The position numbers and the translations under genes were made by a program. From Acinetobacter sp. NCu2D-2 (lineage in GTDB: Bacteria; Pseudomonadota; Gammaproteobacteria; Pseudomonadales; Moraxellaceae), in assembly GCF_001647675.1 (NCBI RefSeq), contig NZ_CP015595.1:124001-188000 (forward strand): 64,000 nucleotides of DNA, written 5' to 3'. Shown in pieces: positions 7,904 to 17,400 of this stretch (position 1 is the first letter of the stretch; the number at the start of each line of letters is the position of its first letter). The notes beneath the pieces were generated by a model. The model was not told the DNA's origin, made no database searches, and worked only from the letters and a program-made list of their open reading frames with translations.

Positions 7904-9235
7904 ATGACAGTTTTAGAACTGAAACAGTTGGTGCAAGTCCTTAAGCAAACACCAGCCATGCAATCTAAGATCAATATTGGACATAGCATTGCTGCCAATA
8001 CCACTAGGGCCAAAAAATTAAGTGATTTTTATGCCTTGCCGGGTGATGATGCCGCGGCAATTCAAATAGCACAGGGTTATTTGCTTCACGCTTCAGAAGG
8101 CATGATTCCCAGTTTTGTAGATCAGCATCCTTATTTCGCTGGATGGTCAGCTGTAATGGCAAATGTCAGTGATATTGCTGCCATGGGTGGTCGCGCAACC
8201 TCCATTGTAAATAGTTTTTGGCATACCAGTCATGAAAAAGCGCGTGAATTGATTCAAGGAATGCAAGATGCATGTGCACATTATGCTGTCATTTTTGCGG
8301 GTGGGCATACTCATATTGATCCTCATTTCCAACCTGCATTATCGGTTGCAATTCAAGGACAGGCACAACAGCTATTGTCTGTAATGCATGTACGACCTCA
8401 ACAAAAAGTTGTGCTTGTTCTGAATATGAATGGCAAGTTTCACCCTGATACAACATATTGGAAATGCTTTGAAGGTGTAGCTCCCCATGTCTTGAGAAGA
8501 CAACTTGAACTATTACCGGAAATTGCCGAAGAAGGCTTGGCAGTTGCCGCACGGGATATCAGTAATGCTGGAATTTTAGGTAGCTTACTCATGCTTTTAG
8601 AAGCAACAGGTTCTGGAGCAGATATTCGTCTCGATGATATCCCTAAACCAGCGGAGACCAGCTGGGAACACTGGTTACAACTTTTTCCAAGTTATGGCTT
8701 CCTATTAACTACAGATGCCGCGAACTGTGACCATTTAACTGCACTTTTTGCAAACCATGATTTGCATTGTGTGGTGATTGGAGAAGTCAATTCGACTGGA
8801 TGTGTAACTGTAGAAATGGATACACATATCACCCAATTTTGGAACTTTAGAGAACAGGCATTTACCGGTTTAAGTTATGCCGAACAACTTCAAAATTTGC
8901 ATCTGAATTCAACAGAATCTAGACAACAGGAACAGATCCTAATGCCAAGCGTAAACTTTACAGTGAAATGGCCAAACGGTCAGCACGATAATTTTTATTC
9001 ACCAAGCACTATTGTCTACGAATACTTTCAAAAAGGTCAAAAAATGTTGGGTAATGAATTTCTAAATCAAGTGGACAATGCATTACATGCTGCATCGGAG
9101 CGTGTACGTGCTCGCTATGGATTTGCCTGCAGTTCTGCGATGGACACCTTAAATCGTATTCAGATCAAAGCTCAGCACATGGCTATTCAACCCACAGATT
9201 ATATTGAAATTACAGATATCTATAACATCGATTAA
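7904..9235 (+). CDS. Nit1C-cluster AIR-synthase-like protein (sll0787 / MSMEG_0567 C-terminal-like)
   Basis: A 443-residue PurM/SelD-fold ATP-binding protein of the sll0787 type found in nitrilase clusters. The N-terminal domain has the glycine- and aspartate-rich metal/ATP loops 'LPGDDAAAIQIAQGYLLHASEG', 'ANVSDIAAMGGRATSIVNSFW' and 'IFAGGHTHIDP'; the second AIRS half has 'VAARDISNAGILGSLLMLLEATGSGADI'. The last ~110 residues (VNFTVKWPNGQ...YGFACSSAMDT) form the small extra domain of this family. It is coupled to the GNAT gene and 10 bp upstream of the flavoprotein gene. Intact; substrate unknown. Confidence 0.85.
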   Translation: MTVLELKQLVQVLKQTPAMQSKINIGHSIAANTTRAKKLSDFYALPGDDAAAIQIAQGYLLHASEGMIPSFVDQHPYFAGWSAVMANVSDIAAMGGRATSIVNSFWHTSHEKARELIQGMQDACAHYAVIFAGGHTHIDPHFQPALSVAIQGQAQQLLSVMHVRPQQKVVLVLNMNGKFHPDTTYWKCFEGVAPHVLRRQLELLPEIAEEGLAVAARDISNAGILGSLLMLLEATGSGADIRLDDIPKPAETSWEHWLQLFPSYGFLLTTDAANCDHLTALFANHDLHCVVIGEVNSTGCVTVEMDTHITQFWNFREQAFTGLSYAEQLQNLHLNSTESRQQEQILMPSVNFTVKWPNGQHDNFYSPSTIVYEYFQKGQKMLGNEFLNQVDNALHAASERVRARYGFACSSAMDTLNRIQIKAQHMAIQPTDYIEITDIYNID

Positions 9236-9245
9236 GGAGATCATT

Positions 9246-10532
9246 ATGTTTCAGCCTACAGCATTAAAATCACATTATGATGTCGTTATTGTCGGTGGTG
9301 GCCAAGCAGGCTTATCAGTCAGCCATTACTTAAAACAGGCCAATATTAATCATGTTGTACTTGAAAAAGAGGATAGCTTGACTCACAGCTGGCGTAAAAA
9401 ACGTTGGGACAATTTCACCTTAGTTACGCCAAACTGGCAGTGTTTATTACCCAATCATCCTTATCAAGGTAATGATCCTGATGGATTTATGAAGCGTGAT
9501 GAAATTGTTGAATATTTAGACGATTTTATTGAGAAATTAAATCCGCCTGCGGTACTCAATATTGCAGTACAGCACGTTCATAAAATTGCTGAACAGCATT
9601 TTGAAATTCTGACTACACATGGCAAAACTACAGCCAATCAAGTGGTGGTCGCAGCAGGGGGATATCACACGCCAATCTATCCGAAACTTAGCTCAACGTT
9701 ACCAGACTCGGTCTATACCATTCACTCGGAACAGTACTTTAATGCGGAACAATTACCTGAAGGGAATGTTTTGGTTGTCGGTTCGGGTCAGTCTGGTGCT
9801 CAGATTGCTGAAGACTTACATTTGGCAGGTAAGAAAGTCTATCTTTCTATTGGTGATGCACCACGTTGTGCACGTTTTTACCGAGGTAAAGATGTGGTGA
9901 AATGGCTTTTTGACATGGGCTATTATGAAACCACTGTCAAAGATCACCGCTATAGTGAAGAGGTTCGTAATAGTACCAACCATTATGTCACTGGGCGCGA
10001 TGGTGGACGCGATATCGACTTACGTAAATTTGCCTTGGAAGGTATGCAATTACTCGGTCGTTTTGCCGACTTTAAAGATGGAACGCTCCATTTTCAGCCG
10101 AATTTAAAGCAAAACCTAGACAGTGCTGATGCGACCTATAACCGGATCAATGCATCGATTGATGCTTATATTAAGAATAACTCTATCGAGACTGTAGAAC
10201 CTGCGAGCGTCTATACGCCTGTCTGGGAGCCATCCTTTGAACTGACCGAAATTGATTTGGCTAAAGAAAATATCACTGCAATTATTTGGTGTATTGGATT
10301 TAGACCAGACTATAGCTGGATTGATTTAGATATATTCGAAGCAAGCGGTTACCCTAAACATGATCGCGGCATTACGATTGATGCTGATGTCAGCTTTATC
10401 GGTTTACCATGGCTGTATACATGGGGTTCTGGACGCTTTCTAGGGATCGACCAAGATGCAAAATATGTAACCGAACACATTCTGTATCGACATAAATTAT
10501 TTCAAGAGAAGTATGCAGAAATGATTGCTTGA
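9246..10532 (+). CDS. Nit1C-cluster FAD-dependent oxidoreductase (MSMEG_0569 family)
   Basis: Flavin monooxygenase-like protein of 428 residues. The start is the ATG at 9246, preceded by AAGGAGA; an upstream in-frame start at 9204 would overlap the AIRS gene. There are two Rossmann motifs: FAD site 'VVIVGGGQAGLSVSHYL' (residue ~15) and NADPH site 'VLVVGSGQSGAQIAEDL' (~178). 'IIWCIGFRPDYSWID' is the conserved ATG/GD-like segment before the C-terminal FAD contacts. It is last in the surviving Nit1C run, followed by a strong hairpin. The cluster is known for nitrile/cyanide use, but the reaction of this enzyme is not established. Confidence 0.86.
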   Translation: MFQPTALKSHYDVVIVGGGQAGLSVSHYLKQANINHVVLEKEDSLTHSWRKKRWDNFTLVTPNWQCLLPNHPYQGNDPDGFMKRDEIVEYLDDFIEKLNPPAVLNIAVQHVHKIAEQHFEILTTHGKTTANQVVVAAGGYHTPIYPKLSSTLPDSVYTIHSEQYFNAEQLPEGNVLVVGSGQSGAQIAEDLHLAGKKVYLSIGDAPRCARFYRGKDVVKWLFDMGYYETTVKDHRYSEEVRNSTNHYVTGRDGGRDIDLRKFALEGMQLLGRFADFKDGTLHFQPNLKQNLDSADATYNRINASIDAYIKNNSIETVEPASVYTPVWEPSFELTEIDLAKENITAIIWCIGFRPDYSWIDLDIFEASGYPKHDRGITIDADVSFIGLPWLYTWGSGRFLGIDQDAKYVTEHILYRHKLFQEKYAEMIA

Positions 10533-10555
10533 GCCAGATTTTTTGCCCTGTGTTT

Positions 10556-10585
10556 AATTAGACTGTATACCTTTACAGTCTAATT
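10556..10585. terminator. Bidirectional hairpin between convergent genes
   Basis: A perfect 12-bp stem (AATTAGACTGTA paired with TACAGTCTAATT) with a 6-nt loop lies between the convergent flavoprotein and bigR-like genes. The T-run is weak on either side. A second, mutually exclusive pairing (CTTTACAGT with ACTGTAAAG further right) overlaps it. Confidence 0.65.
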
Positions 10586-10611
10586 ACATCACGTACTGTA
10601 AAGGAATCGTA

Positions 10612-10923
10612 TTAACCCTGACAATAAATTTGATGTAAGGTTTCCATAATAGTAAGAACGTTTTTATCAGACAATTGATAGAAAATCTGCTTACCTTCAC
10701 GCCGTGTCGAAACCAGTGCATTTTTTCGAAGAACTGTGAGCTGTTGTGATAGTGAGGGTTGATGAATCTCTGTACTGTTCTCAATTTGTTGTACATTCAG
10801 CTCACCATTGATTAACACACATAGAATCTTTAATCGGTCAGGATTCGCTAAAACCTTTAAACGATTTGCAACGTGGTCTACCTGTGTAAATTCGATTTTT
10901 AGGTTTTTCAACGCACTATTCAT
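10612..10923 (-). CDS. bigR: ArsR-family persulfide-responsive repressor (BigR/SqrR-like)
   Basis: A 103-residue winged-helix repressor with HTH 'QIENSTEIHQPSLSQQLTVLRKNALV'. It has only two cysteines, Cys35 (LKILCVL) and Cys101 (IYCQG), 66 residues apart. The same spacing occurs between the sensing cysteines of BigR (42/108) and SqrR (41/107), which form a disulfide or tetrasulfide with reactive sulfur and leave DNA. It is divergent from the yeeE-yedE-blh operon, the usual BigR target. There is no metal-site CxC in alpha3, which argues against arsenic or cadmium sensing. Confidence 0.85.
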   Translation of the reverse strand: MNSALKNLKIEFTQVDHVANRLKVLANPDRLKILCVLINGELNVQQIENSTEIHQPSLSQQLTVLRKNALVSTRREGKQIFYQLSDKNVLTIMETLHQIYCQG

Positions 10924-11038
10924 ACATACGGTCCTTACTCTAAAGATCTAAGAGATCGGGAATTTCATGCATCATAACATAATATCGCTTGAATAATATA
11001 TAAAGTTATATAATATAAATTTCAATATTATTGATGGC
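10924..11038. promoter_or_regulatory. bigR / sulfur-operon divergent promoter region
   Basis: The 115-bp gap between the two divergent units is very AT-rich, with repeated TATATAA/TTATATAA blocks at about 10993-11020 (AATATATAAAG then TTATATAATATAAA). BigR boxes are AT-rich dyads, so this is the likely operator. No clear single -35/-10 pair can be assigned by eye. Confidence 0.5.
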
Positions 11039-11464
11039 ATGTTTGCTATGCATGATTTTGTGACGGCATTTATTGGTGGTGCTCTATTAGGGATCGCAGT
11101 GGTCGGTTACCTATATGTCCATGGACGTATTGCAGGCATCAGCGGCTTAATTGCTCAGGTGCTAAATCCACAAACGATCTTTAAAACGCCAGCGATTTGG
11201 TTTCTTTCAGGTCTGATGATTACGCCGTTTATTTATAGTCTGTTTGTTCAAACTGAGATCGTGTTGTCAGCCAGTCCATTCATGATGGTAATCGCAGGTT
11301 TATTGGTGGGTTTCGGCACTCGTTTAGGATCGGGTTGCACGAGTGGTCATGGTATTTGTGGCATCAGCCGATTATCGAAACGTTCCATTGTGGCTACCAT
11401 GACTTTTATGTTTGCCGGCTTTGTTACTGTATATATCGTTCGTCATTGGATAGGAGCATTCTAA
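11039..11464 (+). CDS. YeeE/YedE-family sulfur permease, first half (PmpA-like)
   Basis: A 141-residue membrane protein with four predicted membrane helices, of the YeeE/YedE family (DUF395, PF04143). It carries the conserved '[22 protein letters not shown]' motif whose cysteine relays thiosulfate or another sulfur species in TsuA-type transporters. Half-size members act in pairs, and the next gene 1 bp downstream is the partner. Under BigR control such proteins are thought to move reduced sulfur out of or into the cell during sulfide stress. An ATG at 11048 is an alternative start. Confidence 0.85.
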   Translation: MFAMHDFVTAFIGGALLGIAVVGYLYVHGRIAGISGLIAQVLNPQTIFKTPAIWFLSGLMITPFIYSLFVQTEIVLSASPFMMVIAGLLVGFGTRLGSGCTSGHGICGISRLSKRSIVATMTFMFAGFVTVYIVRHWIGAF

Positions 11465-11465
11465 A

Positions 11466-11882
11466 ATGAAAAACATTTTGGCTTTTGTATTTGGTTCGCT
11501 CTTTTCAGTAGGCTTGATGTTCTCTGGTATGTCTAATCCGCAGAAGGTCATCGACTTTTTGGACGTATTTGGTAATTGGGATGCAAGCCTTGCATTTGTG
11601 ATGATGGGCGCGATTGCCGTGGCATTTATTCCATTCCAAAAAGCGGTGCGTAGCAGTACACCGACCACGGTATTTAATCAACCGATTGATTTACCAAGCA
11701 ACAATAAAATTGATGCAAAACTGATTATAGGTGCTTTAATGTTTGGTGCAGGATGGGGAATTGCCGGTATTTGCCCAGCGCCAAGTTTGACCTTAATTGG
11801 TCTAGGGCATTATCAAGTGCTGTATTTTATTGTGGCGATGCTTGCAGGTGTATTCATTCACCGTAAATGGTCAGGAGCTTAA
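11466..11882 (+). CDS. YeeE/YedE-family sulfur permease, second half (PmpB-like)
   Basis: The 138-residue partner of the preceding protein: four hydrophobic helices and the second-half signature 'GAGWGIAGICPAPSLTLIG', where full-length YeeE proteins also keep a functional cysteine. It starts 1 bp after the stop of the first half and ends 2 bp before the blh ATG, so the three genes are co-translated. The two halves together equal one full-length YedE transporter. Confidence 0.85.
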   Translation: MKNILAFVFGSLFSVGLMFSGMSNPQKVIDFLDVFGNWDASLAFVMMGAIAVAFIPFQKAVRSSTPTTVFNQPIDLPSNNKIDAKLIIGALMFGAGWGIAGICPAPSLTLIGLGHYQVLYFIVAMLAGVFIHRKWSGA

Positions 11883-11884
11883 GC

Positions 11885-12757
11885 ATGCAAAAACCAATTG
11901 TTCAAGATTTTTTTGACCAAGCGACCAATACCTTTAGTTATGTGGTGAGTGATCCGATGACTAAGCACTGCGCCATTATTGACAGTGTTCTGGACTATGA
12001 TGCGGCATCAGCTACTACCTCTACCACGCATGCTGATCAAATCATTGCGTATGTCAAGGCACAAAATTTGAAAGTGGAATGGATTTTAGAAACCCATGTG
12101 CATGCCGATCATTTAACTGCAGCGCAATATTTAAAATCAGTATTGGGCGGCAAAATTGCCATGAGTCATCATATTGCTTTGGTACAAGAAACCTTTGGTG
12201 CCATCTACAATTTAGACATTAAACAGTTTAATACTCAGCAACCGTTTGATTATTTATTTGATGATCATGAACATTTTAAGATAGGTGAGCTAGACGCGCA
12301 TAATATTCCTACACCAGGTCATACACCTGCATGCTTAAGCTATGTAGTGGGAGATGCTGTCTTTGTGGGTGATACCTTGTTTATGCCGGACTATGGCACA
12401 GCACGTTGTGATTTCCCACGCGGAAGTGCAGAGACCTTGTTTGATTCGGTGCAAAAGTTATATCAACTCCCATCGTCTACCCGTGTTTTCTTGTGCCATG
12501 ACTATTTGCCAAAAACACGTGATGAATATCGCTGTCAAACCGATATTCAAACGCAAAAGCAGCACAACATTCATATTCATGAGGGAACAACCAAGGCTGA
12601 ATTTGTTCAGATGCGCAATCAGCGTGATGCAACTTTGAGTATGCCTAAACTGATTTTGCCTGCGATTCAAATCAATATGCGTGCAGGGCAATTTCCTGAA
12701 CCTGAAGAAAATGGTGTGTCGTATTTAAAATTACCGCTTAATTTCTTTAAAGCTTAG
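11885..12757 (+). CDS. blh: Persulfide dioxygenase, beta-lactamase-fold (Blh/ETHE1-type)
   Basis: A 290-residue metallo-beta-lactamase-fold enzyme that oxidises glutathione persulfide to sulfite and glutathione using non-haem iron. Metal ligands are visible in 'THVHADHLTAA' (HxHxDH), 'PTPGHTPACLSYVVGDAVFVGDTLF' (H and D) and 'RVFLCHDY' (final H). 'DYGTARCDFPRGSAETLFDSV' is typical of the Blh branch. The start is the ATG at 11885, 2 bp after the permease stop; an upstream GTG is less likely. No rhodanese domain is fused and no sulfide:quinone reductase gene lies nearby, so sulfide oxidation must be completed elsewhere. Confidence 0.92.
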   Translation: MQKPIVQDFFDQATNTFSYVVSDPMTKHCAIIDSVLDYDAASATTSTTHADQIIAYVKAQNLKVEWILETHVHADHLTAAQYLKSVLGGKIAMSHHIALVQETFGAIYNLDIKQFNTQQPFDYLFDDHEHFKIGELDAHNIPTPGHTPACLSYVVGDAVFVGDTLFMPDYGTARCDFPRGSAETLFDSVQKLYQLPSSTRVFLCHDYLPKTRDEYRCQTDIQTQKQHNIHIHEGTTKAEFVQMRNQRDATLSMPKLILPAIQINMRAGQFPEPEENGVSYLKLPLNFFKA

Positions 12758-12936
12758 CGATATAGGTGATTCTTATCTGGGAAGATCAAACCAAAAATCA
12801 CACCGCCGTCAAGGTTTTTAACAAAAACTTGCCCCTCATGAAGCTGCATAATCGATTTCACAATCCCAAGCCTAAACCTCCTGTACGACCTGAAGCATGA
12901 CGGCTGCTTTCGACTTGATAAAAACGCTCAATTGAC
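12754..12936 (-). pseudogene. Sensor histidine kinase, C-terminal stump
   Basis: The minus strand encodes the end of a HATPase domain: 'ERFYQVESSRHASGRTGG', then a G2-box-like 'LGLGIVKSI' and 'MQLHEGQVFVKNLDGGVIFGLIFP' before a stop at 12754. One base is missing inside the G2 box (GGATTGTG instead of GGAATTGTG), breaking the frame. Everything upstream is replaced by the TnpB-element end at about 12936. The stop overlaps the tail of blh. It is the scar of a two-component gene, not functional. Confidence 0.75.
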
Positions 12937-13198
12937 ACACTCCCACCACTTTCGACTAGCTCAAGTGGAGGATTCTAAAAGCAAAAGCTCTTAGGCGACT
13001 CCCTCACGGATTTCGCTTGCTTTCTGCTTCACAAGGCGACCTTTACCGCATCCACCCTCCACAGACAAAACGGTGTGTCCCACCGCCAAAATATTGCGAG
13101 AAGCATTTATATCCGCATTCTCGCTAAAACCACACTCAATACAGTTAAAGTTTGCCTGAGTGAGCCTATTTTCTTTTGCAACATGACCACATGAACTA
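12931..13198 (-). mobile_element. Right end of an IS605-type TnpB element (remnant)
   Basis: About 268 bp, apparently identical to 63046-63313, holding the last part of tnpB and the transposon right end. The terminal region (minus strand) contains a hairpin CCACTT..AAAGTGG about 20 nt before the end GTGTGTCAAT, where IS605-family right ends carry a subterminal hairpin that is also the omega-RNA scaffold. The upstream part is removed by IS5 copy 1 at 13199. Confidence 0.8.
12991..13198 (-). pseudogene. TnpB (IS605 OrfB) C-terminal fragment
   Basis: The last ~69 codons of TnpB: part of the zinc finger ('SCGHVAKENRL', 'CIECGFSENADINASRN') and the tail to 'REGVA'. The third RuvC aspartate (ADINASRN) is present but the rest of the nuclease is missing, cut by the IS5-family copy. 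It matches the end of the larger TnpB at 63106 exactly in translation. Not functional as protein, though the RNA scaffold overlapping its 3' end might still be transcribed. Confidence 0.85.
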
Positions 13199-14237
13199 GG
13201 CTTTGTTGCACAAAGATTTGAAATGCAAAGCGCCCCTAATTGAGCCAAATTTAAGGCGTAACTTGGGTAAGTGGTCGACCTAATTCCGTAAATCTGTTGA
13301 GGACTGCTACACGTGCATGAATTTCATTCACCTGACTAGGAAAGCTTCTTGCCATTAATTTATCGCCTAATAATTTGATGCAATGCATCTTGGTTTCCAC
13401 CAAACTGCGGCGATGATAGCCTGACCATTTTTTCCATAATGTCCTGCCTAAACGTTTAACTGTTCGAAGTAATTCATTTCGCTCTAGCGAGCTACTTTTT
13501 GTATCTTTCCATGGTTTCGCATTTTTTCTAGGTGGAATCACCGCATGTGCTTGCCGATCTGCAATAACCTGACGGCATTGCTTGGTGTCATAAGCTCCAT
13601 CGGTATAAACAGAGTCAATCTGCTCATCTTGTGGAATCTGATTAAGTAAATCACCAAGCACCTGTGAATCACTGACATTATTGGTTGTGAGCTGAATAGC
13701 GCGTATTTGTAGGGTTTTGGCATCTATACCAATATGTAGTTTACGCCATTGGCGACGATATTCAGCTCCATGTTTCTTGCGTTTCCATTCGCCCTCACCT
13801 AGAAACTTCATGCCTGTAGAGTCTACAAGTAGATGCAGCCCCTCGCTACTTTTTTGGTAGCTGATTGCAATATCAATATGCTTTTGTCTTCTACAAAGCG
13901 TACTGTAATCTGGTGCGGTCCAATTTAATCCGCAAAGTTCAATCAGACTTTGCACAAAGCCAGTGACCATACGTAAAGATAGACGGAATAAGGATTTAAT
14001 CATTAAGCAGCATTGGATAGCTGCGTCGGAGTAGGTTTGATTTCGCCCTTGTTTACCTTTTGATGGAGCATACCATTGCGTAGCAGGATCAAGCCAAATG
14101 GCAATATTTCCGCGACTCATGAGTACTCGGTTATATGCGGGCCAATTGGTTGTGCGGTAGATTTTCTGTGTAGGCTTATTCATTTGGAAATTATATCGCT
14201 GAAAAAGCCTTTATAGATAGGTTTGTGCAACAAAGCC
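13199..14237 (-). mobile_element. IS5-family (IS903 group, IS17-like) element, copy 1
   Basis: 1,039 bp bounded by inverted repeats GGCTTTGTTGCACAAA (left) and TTTGTGCAACAAAGCC (right). The 9-bp flanks (catgaacta / atttatagt) do not match, so no target duplication remains. It truncates the TnpB remnant on the left and sits 46 bp from the tandem repeat upstream of the adhesin gene. It differs slightly from copies 2 and 3 (for example A20V, F32L and K82E in the transposase). Confidence 0.95.
13251..14183 (-). CDS. IS5-family transposase (copy 1)
   Basis: Complete 310-residue DDE transposase of the IS903 group. The catalytic core is visible as 'LLVDSTGMKF' (D), 'VYTDGAYDTKQC' (D) and 'YHRRSLVETKMHCIKLLGDKL' (the E of the Y-R-E motif). 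The start ATG lies 54 bp inside the right inverted repeat. No frameshift. It carries a few substitutions relative to the two other copies, so it is an older or independently acquired insertion. Confidence 0.95.
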   Translation of the reverse strand: MNKPTQKIYRTTNWPAYNRVLMSRGNIAIWLDPATQWYAPSKGKQGRNQTYSDAAIQCCLMIKSLFRLSLRMVTGFVQSLIELCGLNWTAPDYSTLCRRQKHIDIAISYQKSSEGLHLLVDSTGMKFLGEGEWKRKKHGAEYRRQWRKLHIGIDAKTLQIRAIQLTTNNVSDSQVLGDLLNQIPQDEQIDSVYTDGAYDTKQCRQVIADRQAHAVIPPRKNAKPWKDTKSSSLERNELLRTVKRLGRTLWKKWSGYHRRSLVETKMHCIKLLGDKLMARSFPSQVNEIHARVAVLNRFTELGRPLTQVTP

Positions 14238-14283
14238 ATTTATAGTCTATTTACATTTTTCTTTAATATGGTAATACTTAAAT

Positions 14284-14375
14284 AAAACAATAGTTTTACA
14301 AGAAAGAAAACAATAGTTTTACAAGAAAGAAAACAATAGTTTTACAAGAAAGAAAACAATAGTTTTACAAGAAAG
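14284..14375. repeat. Four-copy 23-bp tandem repeat upstream of the adhesin gene
   Basis: Four perfect head-to-tail copies of a 23-bp unit (14284-14306, 14307-14329, 14330-14352, 14353-14375). Each unit contains the small dyad AAAAC-AATA-GTTTT followed by ACAAGAAAG. The array ends 26 bp before the adhesin ATG, in the leader or promoter region, where copy-number changes by slippage could alter expression. Confidence 0.95.
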
Positions 14376-14401
14376 CTGCTAAATAACGAATGGAGTGTAA
14401 A

Positions 14402-17400
14402 ATGAGTGATCTTATAATATTATCGCAAGGTGCAAATAGTGAGTTTCAGGAAAAAATAATATCCAATAACCTAAATGGAACAACTCAAGTAAGTTTACAA
14501 CAGGGAGAGTACTTAAAAGTTAGCGCAACTCCAGATCAAGTTGAAAGTATCCTTCAAGAAGGAAATAATCTAGTGATACGTTTAAAAGACGGTAGCAAGA
14601 TTATTATAGAAAATTACGATTTTTTGAATGATGCACAAGTTATTTTTGGGGATGGAACTAATTTATGGATGACAGAAATCTCACAAGGAGTGAATGGCGA
14701 ATTAATTATTAATTACAATCCAACGTCATCAATTATAGAAACATCAAGTACTGCAACTGCACCCACATTTTCGTCAACGGCCCTTAAAACTGGTTTAGGT
14801 ATAGCTGCCATCGGAGGCATTGCAGCAGCTAGTAGTGGAGATTCAGGTGATTCAAAATCGGTTGATCGTGAACCTCCTGAATCTGGTGCACTCCAATTCA
14901 GTGAGTTCTCGGATTCTGGAATTTCTAATAGTGATAAGATTACCCAAGATAAAGCATTCAAGCTAGTATTAAATGGTCAAGAACCAAATACATCTGTGTC
15001 TTTTTGGATATCCGATGATCAGGGAAAAACTTGGAAAGAAACGACAGCAGATCAAGCGAACCTGGCAGACGGGACCTATCAGTTTAAAGCGGTGGTGACG
15101 GATGTTGCAGGAAATACCGCAGAAACAACTGTTCAAACCATCACAATTGATACTTCAGCCGTGGCAGGATCCCTCAGTATTGGTGAGTTTGAGGATACAG
15201 GTCGTTCAACCACCGATAATATTAGTCAGGACCAAAGCTTTAAACTGACGCTCACTGGTCAAGAAACTGATGCTTCAGTGCAGTATATGGTCTCTGAAGA
15301 TCAAGGGGCGACATGGCAAGCCACCACAGCAGATCAAGCGAATCTGGCAGACGGGACCTATCAGTTTAAAGCAGTGGTGACGGATGTTGCAGGAAATACC
15401 GCAGAAACAACTGTTCAAACCATCACAATTGATACTTCAGCCGTGGCAGGATCCCTCAGTATTGGTGAGTTTGAGGATACAGGTCGCTCTAGCACAGATG
15501 GCATTAGTCAGGACCAAAGCGTGAAACTGACGCTCACTGGTCAAGAAACTGATGCTTTAGTGCAGTATATGGTCTCTAAAGATCAAGGGGCGACGTGGCA
15601 AGCCACCACAGCAGATCAAGCGAACCTGGCAGACGGGACCTATCAGTTTAAAGCGGTGGTGACGGACGTTGCAGGAAATACCGCAGAAACAACTGTTCAA
15701 ACCATCACAGTTGATACTTCAGCCGTGGCAGGATCCCTCAGTATTGGTGAGTTTGAGGATACAGGTCGCTCTAGCACAGATGGCATTAGTCAGGATAAAA
15801 GCTTTGATCTGACACTTGCGGGTCAAGAATCTGGGAGTGATCTGGAATATCTGGTTTCAACTGATGGTAGCCAGACCTGGACAGCCACTACGGCAAGTCA
15901 AACTGACTTAGCCGATGGCACATACCAATTTAAAGTCAAAGTGACGGATGCGGCAGGCAATAGCAGTGAAACTGCAGTCCAGACGGTGACGGTCGATACC
16001 ACAGCACCGATTGCTGGCACATTAAGCCTGAGCAACCTTGAGGATACCGGACGATCAGCCACTGACTTTATTACCCAGGATAAAAGCTTTGATCTGACAC
16101 TTGCGGGTCAAGAATCAGGGAGTGATCTGGAATATCTGGTTTCAACTGATGGTGGCCAGACCTGGACAGCCACTACGGCAAGTCAAACTGACTTAGCCGA
16201 TGGCACATACCAATTTAAAGTCAAAGTGACGGATGCGGCAGGCAATAGCAGTGAAACTGCAGTCCAGACGGTGACGGTCGATACCACAGCACCGATTGCT
16301 GGCACATTAAGCCTGAGCAACCTTGAGGATACCGGACGATCAGCCACTGACTTTATTACCCAGGATAAAAGCTTTGATCTGACACTTGCGGGTCAAGAAT
16401 CAGGGAGTGATCTGGAATATCTGGTTTCAACCGATGGTGGCCAGACCTGGACAGCCACTACGGCAAGTCAAACTGACTTAGCCGATGGCACATACCAATT
16501 TAAAGTCAAAGTGACGGATGCGGCAGGCAATAGCAGTGAAACTGCAGTACAGACGGTGACGGTCGATACCACAGCACCGATTGCTGGCACATTAAGCCTG
16601 AGCAACCTTGAGGATACCGGACGATCAGCCACTGACTTTATTACCCAGGATAAAAGCTTTGATCTGACACTTGCGGGTCAAGAATCAGGGAGTGATCTGG
16701 AATATCTGGTTTCAACTGATGGTAGCCAGACCTGGACAGCCACTACGGCAAGTCAAACTGACTTAGCCGATGGCACATACCAATTTAAAGTCAAAGTGAC
16801 GGATGCGGCAGGCAATAGCAGTGAAACTGCAGTACAGACGGTGACGGTAGATAATCAAATCAGCGTGGTATTCTTACCATTAGGTGCAGAAGATACGGGT
16901 ATTTCAGATACTGACTTTATTACCAAAACCAACACTTTTGAGTTAAAACTTGGGGGTGATGCACTTGTTCCAGAGTTGATTGATTATCTTATTTCGACAG
17001 ATGGTGGCCAGACCTGGACAGCAACCAGAGCACAGCAAAATGGGTTAGCAGATGGGAATTATTTATTCAAAGCGATTGCAACAGATGTAGCTGGAAACCG
17101 TGCTGAAACAGTGATTCAACAAATTATCATCGATACCACAGCACCGATTGCTGGCACATTAAGCCTGAGCAACCTTGAGGATACCGGACGATCAGCCACT
17201 GACTTTATTACCCAGGATAAAAGCTTTGATCTGACACTTGCGGGTCAAGAATCTGGGAGTGATCTGGAATATCTGGTTTCAACCGATGGTAGCCAGACCT
17301 GGACAGCCACTACGGCAAGTCAAACTGACTTAGCCGATGGCACATACCAATTTAAAGTCAAAGTGACGGATGCGGCAGGCAATAGCAGTGAAACTGCAGT

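Noticed and set aside
10612..10923. ArsR-family gene as an arsenic or cadmium sensor
   Set aside because: It lacks the CxC metal site and instead has the two-cysteine BigR spacing next to persulfide genes; the true arsenic sensor is at 31500.
14284..14375. Short regular repeats as a possible CRISPR array
   Set aside because: Units are directly adjacent with no spacers and there are no cas genes; it is a simple tandem repeat.
14713..14961. Open frames antisense to the adhesin, transposases and bet genes
   Set aside because: They lie wholly inside well-supported genes on the other strand or frame and show no family features.
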